DNA of 64,000 nucleotides from Kalaharituber pfeilii (Eukaryota; Ascomycota; Pezizomycetes; Pezizales; Pezizaceae), in the NCBI GenBank assembly GCA_015179045.1, contig WHUZ01000005.1, positions 1,674,001-1,738,000 on the forward strand, given 5' to 3'. Under the pieces are notes generated by a model. The model did no database searches. It was not told where the DNA came from and saw nothing but the letters and a program-made list of their open reading frames with translations. The position numbers and the translations under genes are program-made. The stretch's first letter is position 1. Each line of letters begins with the position of its first letter. Positions 57,094 to 64,000 of the stretch are shown in pieces.

Positions 57094-59792
57094 CTAGCTT
57101 AAGTCGTCCCGAACCTTCTCATCATAGCTTTCAGAGGCCGAGGACTGATCGTATTCCGGCAAAGACAAATCTGGAATATCAATGTGGAAGAATGGTGTAC
57201 TGCATCGGACAATTAGCTTCCCTACTCCCAGAAATTATTATGCTTAACTCGGACCGGCTACTCACTCTTGTGCGGTTAGCAATCCCCAGTGGTCATCGCT
57301 TGAGTTATCATGTGCGCCCTCCAAGTCATACTCCTCCGGAAGGTTGAATCTCCCGTCCTTGAAGGAAGTATCTGTAAGATACTTCTTCATCCTCTCTATC
57401 TTGTTTTCCTCATGTGAATCAGAGAGCAATTCCTGTCTAGACACTGAAGGCACGACTGGTGCAATCTCCACAACATCCTTGAGCGGCTTTCCGGTTCCAA
57501 AACCCCCGGCAATGAGTGCACGCCTTACCCATGGGGAAATGATGTTTGCGAAATGGAATTCAACTTCCCGGTCAGCGTATTTATTTATTTGACGGCGGGT
57601 GTCAACAAGACATTGAATTCCGGTCGTATCAATGGATGCAACAGCCGAAAAGTCGAAAATGACTGCACGGAGAACAGGACGCTTGTCTCGAGCGATGGTT
57701 TCGGCATCGAAACCAGCACGTGGACCAATATCTACTTCTCATCAGTATACTATGGACTAAAAGTCACGAGGACAAATTTACCATTCCATGGTCGATCTCC
57801 CAATGTGGGGTAAGCATTTGCCTTCCCTCGCTTAGTAATACGCTTAATCTCATCTACTACTATATCACATTGAGTGGAGGAGTTTGGATAGGTGAAAGAT
57901 TCCGTAAGTCGGTAAATGACAACTCCAGGTGGGGGGTTTCGGATCTTCACATCCGGGTTGATGGTCCTACGATCAATTGGGACATAAATATCCCTAGCTT
58001 TCTGGCCATCTGACAGGTGGAGTCTTCCAAGGAATTGACCTCTTGGGCGTGCAATTCGGTATAGCAACACAGCAGCAGAAGTCGAGATTGCTACGTAGAT
58101 TCCATTCTCAATGTTGGTGAAAATTGTGATGAAGACTGCAGCAAGGAAAATGATTGCTTCTAAAGGTTGCACACGCCAGAAGATCCAGAGTTGACGAGGG
58201 TGAGACATGAGATCTCCGACAGCGTGAATAATGACCCTGCACAAAGTAAGCTCAGTACTTCCAGAAATAAGTATGAATGCACGACTTCAATACTTACGCA
58301 GAGAGACCAGCCATGGGAATGAAGTAGAAAGCATCTGTGAGAGCGTATAGCGCTAGCAACACAACAATACCAGTGATGATACCAGCAGCGGGTGTTCGAA
58401 CACCAGACTTCGATTTCAACGCTGTTCTGGAGAAAGATCCAGTAGCCGGGTATGCATTGAAGAAAGAACCGACAATGTTGGTGACTCCGATGGCAATAAC
58501 TTCCTGATCCGGGACAATTTTATAGTCATTTATACGCCCAAAGGACTTTGCAATCGCGATATGCTCCAATAACAAGATGATTGTGGCAACAGGGATTTGT
58601 CCAGCCATTGCCGAGAGCAAATTCCCGTCGACAATTGGCACTCCGATATTCTTAAAACCTCTGGGTACCGTTTTTAGGATCGAAATGCTGTACTTGCCAT
58701 TCGGCTCGTTTCTAGTAACAAGCCAGGATGCCAATGTGACAATGATAACGACAATACCATTCCTCATGACGTTTGCGAAGAAGAAAGTCCGCTTATACTT
58801 AGGCCATCTCTTTCCTGCAGACTCCAAAGCCCAACGAATGAAGTAAAGGCCAAATAGTGCAGTTAGGCCGAAAGCCGCATCGAGCGTTGTATGTGGAAGA
58901 TTCTCCAAAGTATGAATGACAACCTTGTACGCAGAGTCGCGAGTATTGAACCGCTTTGAGATTCCAAGGAGAGCAGGAACCTGGCCAGAGGCAATCGTGA
59001 AGGCACTCCCAGTCATAAAACCAGCAACAGCGGGAGCTTTACCACAAGTCAGCATATGAAAGGTTGGGGTTTAAATTTTGTCAATTTGTCTCACCTGGAA
59101 TGAATTCCAATATGAACCCAATCCTCAAGAAACCAATGCCTGCAGAAATAGCGCCGCAGATAACAGCCAAGGCGGATGCAATTTGGGCGTTGGTATAGTG
59201 ATCTCCAGTTGTTTCTTTTACATGGGCAATGACCTTTGCAACTTCCAACGACATGACAGCCACAGGCTATGATTGTGATAATGAGCATCACGTCACGAAA
59301 TCAATTGAATGATAGCAACTTACTCCAATGGTAACGTCCTTGGATGTTGCAAAAAAACAGTAAATGAAGACGCCAATAAAGCTTGAGTACAATCCAAATT
59401 CAGGTCCCAAAGTCGCAAGAACCGCATAACTCATCCCCTGGGGAACCACGACGGCACCAACAGTGAGACCAGCAATAATCTACGAGGCCAGCAATGCATA
59501 AGTTAGTTCACTAATTGTCAAAGAAAGTGCTTGAGGTACAGAGGAAACTACATACATCGCCAGTAAGCCAGGTAAGATTGTATCGATAAATCCAGGTAGC
59601 AATAGGGAATAAAGATACCAGATAGGCGGTGAATTGGCCAGGAATGTCAGCGAACGTTCTGGCGGCCCAGTCCCTTACTGAAATTGTCCTGTCAATGAAC
59701 TGTGGGAGGTTGTCATGATCAGGTGCACCGCTATCGCCCAGCTTGTCTACGGCCGGCCTCTGAATAGCGGAAATGTCGTCCTGCTTCGGCAT
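57094..59792 (-). CDS. SulP-family sulfate permease with STAS domain
   Basis: Seven minus-strand exons: 59556-59792, 59324-59479, 59095-59266, 58298-59036, 57782-58236, 57266-57731 and 57094-57199. Their lengths sum to 777 codons including stop, and every junction keeps frame (introns 50-76 bp). Start MPKQDDISAIQRPAVD; transporter core with AGLTVGAVVVPQGMSYAVLA, EFGLYSSF, PVAVMSLEVAKVIAHV, EFIPAPAVAGFMTGSA and SFFNAYPATGSFSRTALKS, about 10-12 membrane segments; a C-terminal STAS domain with VIFDFSAVASIDTTGIQCLV. The last exon gives TPFFHIDIPDLSLPEYDQ, a conserved fungal tail, and ends KVRDDLS. The family comprises proton-coupled sulfate importers of the plasma membrane (Neurospora cys-14, yeast SUL1/SUL2), normally induced by sulfur limitation. 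I did not find an unambiguous sulfur-regulator site. Confidence 0.95.
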
Positions 59793-61832
59793 TGTGCGTG
59801 GTGTCACTCAATTGATCTCCGTGCTTCAGGGCCTCGAATCCTGGGTATCCTCTGCTGCATGAGCTGGTTAGGAGAGCACGGAGGATGGGATGATATATAA
59901 GATTTCGGCAGCTACAGACAAGCGTATATGGCGCAGCGAGCTGTCCTTTGATTTTTTTTTTTATGCTTTTTCCAGCGGGGGGGGAGGGGGACCATGCATT
60001 GCGAGCCCCGCCAGCGACGGGGCCCTTGTCTGTCTGAGAGGACGGACTCGCAAGCTGTATAGGCAGCTGGCCTGGTCTTCGCCCACCGCTTTGCGAGATA
60101 CGCGCCCGCTGCTGCCTCAACGGCATGCTGCCCGGCCAGGCCTGCAGCTGCTGCTGGCTCGTGGTGTGAGGGTCGGCCGACGCCCGGCACATGGGGTGCC
60201 AAGGGGCCAGCAGGCTGCGCGACGGGGAGATCAGGTGCTGGTGCCGAGACTGCCCTGCTCTGCTCGCACGAAGCACGCAATCGCCCAGTTCTATGACGAT
60301 ATGTGTCGAAGGCTCGGCACCGAGACCCTTGGGCTTGGCATATGCGCAGCACGCGGACTAGCGCCGGCAGGTAGTCTGGTTGCACTATGATACCCCTCGT
60401 AGAGGGCCGGCAGGCTGGAGACTTCGCTCGCCGATCGGGCTACGCGTGCTGCGATCTACGCGCGGTTGCATCGCGGGGACCGTCTCTGTCTGTCGCTGGT
60501 CACCCCGCTGCGCCGACCCCCCTGCCCACTGCTATATAAGCTCTTGCTGCATATGGAGGCTTGTGGTGGCCCGTTTTGCTTTTTCATAACCCAAGCATGC
60601 CCTATCATATGCTGATTGACCGGATCGACAGCGGACATCGCAATTGGAATTCCCATTCTGCAGCTCATGTGGCCTGCCACAGGATGTGCGTTCGGTGTAT
60701 CCGACGCTGTCTGTCCTTGTCCCGTCCCAGGCCCCAGGCGTTTGGGCAATTGCTAATATAATCTAGTTGGCATTGCATTGCAATAACCATCAAGATGCTT
60801 CCATGCTATTTAGCGAAGTTCGCGTACAAAGAGTCGTGGTTGCAATATTCACTAACTTAGACTAGACCATCCACATTAATCTAGTCAAGGAGTTCAATTG
60901 GCTCTGGATTAACTTAATCCACGGATCAGCTAATTGTCTGAACAATAGCTGCCCAAGATCACCAAATAGAAGCTACTACGTAGTGTATATAGCTTATCTG
61001 AGCGAAACTACTGGTCCCTCGTAGACAAAATTCGTGCATATATGCATACTGAGGTTGCTCCACCATCAGGAACCAATCATTGCTCACGGACCCAACATGC
61101 CATCGTCGGTTTCCTGGAAGCCAACTGTAGCAACTATACAGTAGCAGTCTGAGTTGCTGAAACAGTCAGCCCGGATGCCAATGTGGGGGTCTGATCGCAA
61201 AACAAAATTACGTCAATTAAATAAGCTTGACTGACAATCAATACTTGCAATTATTGTATGGGTATTTGTTGGCTAATGTCGTCCTGAAGTGTGCTCCCAC
61301 ATGCGCCTGGAGATTGAATAACTTTCTTGAAATGTCTTAAAGTAATCCCACATTCTGTGCCCAAGGCGCTGGAACATGAGCAATCAGGCCCAGACGCTCA
61401 TTCCATAACTTTCTGCAAGGTTTGGTAGCCTCACAACCAGCAGCTCAGGTATGTAAAGCACGCCATACTAATGCACATACACATAATTAATTAGCTCCTA
61501 ACCTGGGTTTGGTTCAACGACACTAACACAAAAGAGATATCCGACTCCCACTTTCATTCGAACCTGTGCAGAGGTCATTTCATCAGACCATGGTTACTTC
61601 ACAAACCCCCCCGCTATCATAGACAATGTACACTTTCGTTACCTATCGAAGGCAAAAGGGCGTTCCCTCTGTGCTCGGCTTTCGTTCTCCAGCCGTAGGT
61701 GACGCCACTTATTGCGGCCGAGAGAGAAACCAGAACTGCATTCACTCGAATTCCCCATCAACTGCGCAAAAAACTCCACCAACATGAAGGCGGCCTTTTT
61801 AGCTATAATGCGTGTCTTTCCCTTCTCAGTCT
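59793..61832. other. Upstream region of the sulfate permease, with a GC-rich block
   Basis: TATATA lies about 105 bp before the permease ATG (near 59893-59899). 59960-60540 is clearly more GC-rich than its surroundings and has long open frames on both strands, none recognisable; it may be a promoter-linked CpG-rich block or inserted DNA. From 60780 on the sequence is AT-rich and featureless. An open minus-strand frame at 61639-61836 (RIIAKKAAFMLVEFFAQLMG) overlaps the end of the next locus and could belong to it. Confidence 0.4.
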
Positions 61833-62497
61833 TCATTTTTGAATCATCCTCTTCTCAAGATCTTGCAATTCCACGTTAAACAGCTCAAGAATATCGGTCT
61901 TCATATTTTTCAATTCAGACTTCGCTCTACCCTCAAAGCTTTCGATTAAATCCTTTGGCGGTGGATACTGTCTGTTGCCTCGCAGTGAAGGACTTTCAAC
62001 ACCAACTAGTATATGTAAACAACAGTAAAATGTATGTGTACTAGAAAACCTACTCCTCCTGTTCCAAGCAATACTGTTTTCACCCCAAAAGAGATATGCT
62101 TTTTGAATCCGACTTTCTATAAGATTAAACCTCTTTGTTAGCAGGTTTTCAATATCTTCTTTGTAAGTCGAAGGTCCTTGGTTGCAAGTTAGTATATATT
62201 TAAAGGAAATAGAAGCTAGCTATTGTGGTGAATTTACACAGCAGCACCATCCAAAGTGTCCGGAATCATGGGCTGCCCTTCTATACAGTAAGGATTTGCG
62301 AATAAAAGGGTATTAGTGTTCAAGAGAGTATCCACGAATAATGCTGTGAACACCCAGACTGGAGTGACGATATGTAAGAGCCCCGCCAATAAGATAGTAA
62401 ATTTGCTCGCGACTCTAACTCGTCTAATGAAAATGAAGGCTTCGAACAGATACCGAACGTTAGTATAGATAAGGAGGCATGCATAGCAATCAACCAT
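61833..62497 (-). CDS. Unidentified membrane protein gene, incomplete model
   Basis: Not recognised. The first open part starts at the ATG 62497 (MVDCYACLLIYTNVRYLFEA) and contains two likely membrane segments (FTILLAGLLHIVTPVWVFTA). A second reads DIENLLTKRFNLIESRIQKA then YLFWGENSIAWNRR and ends at a good donor GTAGGTTT; the matching acceptor CATATACTAG leads to ESPSLRGNRQYPPPKDLIES and a charged helical tail ending KRMIQK at a TGA (61833-61835). The junction between parts one and two does not keep phase with the sites I could find, so either an exon is missing or the gene is damaged. Confidence 0.38.
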
Positions 62498-64000
62498 CAG
62501 AAAAAGAATTAGTCAGTCTCGAGACGTGCACAAGGCAAAAGTAGCACTCCATGTCCTGCTAGCAAAAAAGTACCCATGAATAAGACAGTGAGAGGCGAGG
62601 CCCCCGGCCAGGACACAAGCCCCATGTTTACGAATACACCCTTATTCGTAAATCCTTACGGTATCATGTATGAATTTACAATATTAGTTAAACACCAGCT
62701 CGGGCTATGAGACTAAGCCCGGGCCAGCTACTCTCGTTGTATGGGCAAGGGAGTATGTTCACGTAACCCCGCATACAAGCCTATGGCAGGGATTCAACCA
62801 TCTTTACTCTACCTGATATTGTGATTCAATCAGGTATTGGGCGTGCACGGGTGGCACAAGCTTTCTATATCGGTGCAGTTCACGTGAGCGTATAACTAAC
62901 CCCGATGGAGATGAGAATTGAGGGCCAGGTAGGTACATAAGTATGTAAGGCTAGCTAGGCACGTGAGAAAGGATTCGCAAATTGCTGAGGAGCGGTGGGT
63001 TGATTACAAGCTGCACAAGGCCGTCTTTCCAGATTAGGAAAATGCCAAGACTTGAGGCTGGCTTTCATCTCTATACTACAGTCTCTACTACAGGTCATCG
63101 GGCGGGCGGGGGTATATTCTTATATAGAACTAAGTACAGGAAAGGCTCTGAGAGATATAGGAAAAGTGCAGAATATAAAAAGGGTGTAAAATAGGTTCAA
63201 GGAAGTACAGGAAACAAAGAAGATGTCTAAAATTAAAGAGAATAAGGTCCGCAAAATTGCTAGAAAGATGACCTGGGTCAGAAAAATCTGTAACTTTTCT
63301 TTGTCTATTTTTTGCACTTTTCTCAGCTGTTTTTAGCGCTTGCAATGCAAACGCTGCTCTTTGTATGATTCATGTCAAATCTTGACGCTACATAGCATCT
63401 TCTGTTGCATCGTGACGCCACATGCTACCCTCGGGATTAATGATCAGTGCATCTCGGCATATTTGAGTGTCCATAATGCAATTTCAATATTTGACTTGCG
63501 CCTCGACGCTGGCAGTCGGTGTGAGGTTCTTTCCTGGCCCCCACCATTCTTCGGCATCACATATGGGCCCGAGTCAGTGACTCTTTCATGACCATGCCAA
63601 TTCGTAGATGTCGCCTCAGTTAGTGTTCGCATCGGTATGAGCTGAGTCAGTATAAGCCTTCAACAACTCATACCGGCTCACTCGGCAGCCGAGTAGTAGT
63701 TGTACATTTTCATTACTTCTTATCGATAAGCTTACTCTTATAGGCTTAGTGCAGCAGGTAAGTTACCTTCGCTCAATATAAGAATATATATGGTGACTAA
63801 GCACAAAACTTGGAGAATATCAAATATATTCTTATGTCGGACATGCTAGTATCGAGAGTCTACTGTAGTGTTTTGTATCCAAAGTCTCATATCCATCGGC
63901 GTTAGTATACATTCTCACTTATAGATCTTATCCCCAGTGTGATGACGGCCCAACAGCATCCATTGTTTCGCACGGGGTACCAGTATCTAGAGCTGGTGGA
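62498..64000. other. No supported gene
   Basis: AT-rich sequence with only short open frames. No repeat ends, RNA gene or recognisable protein segment was found up to the window edge. Confidence 0.5.

Overview
The window is nuclear DNA of a filamentous ascomycete (Pezizomycotina); class and genus cannot be fixed from the sequence. Support comes from many short GT..AG introns (about 47-109 bp, often with a CTAAC/CTGAC-like branch site), from fungal versions of MOD5, NAS2, TMA23, SEN15, a MYST acetyltransferase and a SulP sulfate permease, and from fungal STAND/NLR genes with HeLo-type N-termini. Coding spans take up well under half of the window; the rest is mostly decayed mobile DNA, simple repeats and unassigned sequence.

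Layout. 0.6-4.4 kb: an intact three-exon NACHT-ankyrin NLR with near-identical ankyrin repeats. 4.4-9.9 kb: gene-poor, with a solo LTR, tRNA-like relics and an 849-bp TA-flanked inverted-repeat element. 9.9-11.7 kb: tRNA isopentenyltransferase (MOD5). 13.9-15.0 kb: a three-exon short-chain dehydrogenase. 15.4-15.9 kb: a small orphan gene. 16.9-20.0 kb and 32.7-36.3 kb: two paralogous HeLo/NB-ARC/TPR NLRs on the minus strand with the same three-exon plan (exons 1 and 2 exactly 1417 and 336 bp in both). Between them lie a divergent pair, NAS2 (proteasome chaperone) and TMA23 (ribosome biogenesis), plus a second solo LTR, a gypsy RNase H relic, a minisatellite and long homopolymers. 37.6-39.8 kb: an inverted-repeat element with a small ORF, inserted in an unidentified host ORF, then a decayed HeLo-like NLR N-terminus. 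43.8-45.4 kb: a four-exon orphan gene and SEN15. 50.4-52.0 kb: a SAS2-like MYST acetyltransferase with a frame break. 53-56 kb: LINE-like and pogo-type relics. 57.1-59.8 kb: a seven-exon SulP permease whose frame was checked across all introns (776 aa). 61.8-62.5 kb: pieces of an unidentified membrane protein gene.

The main theme is an innate-immunity/allorecognition-type NLR neighbourhood (three intact genes and one relic) mixed with housekeeping genes and short mobile elements. In two intact NLRs the sensor repeats are built from two-repeat higher-order units (204 bp in the ankyrin gene, 252 bp in one TPR gene) with very little divergence, which points to recent unequal exchange or conversion. 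By contrast, the MYST and TMA23 genes each have a frame discontinuity inside a C-rich or purine-rich tract, and one conserved segment of MOD5 was not found; these may be base-call errors in low-complexity DNA or real lesions.
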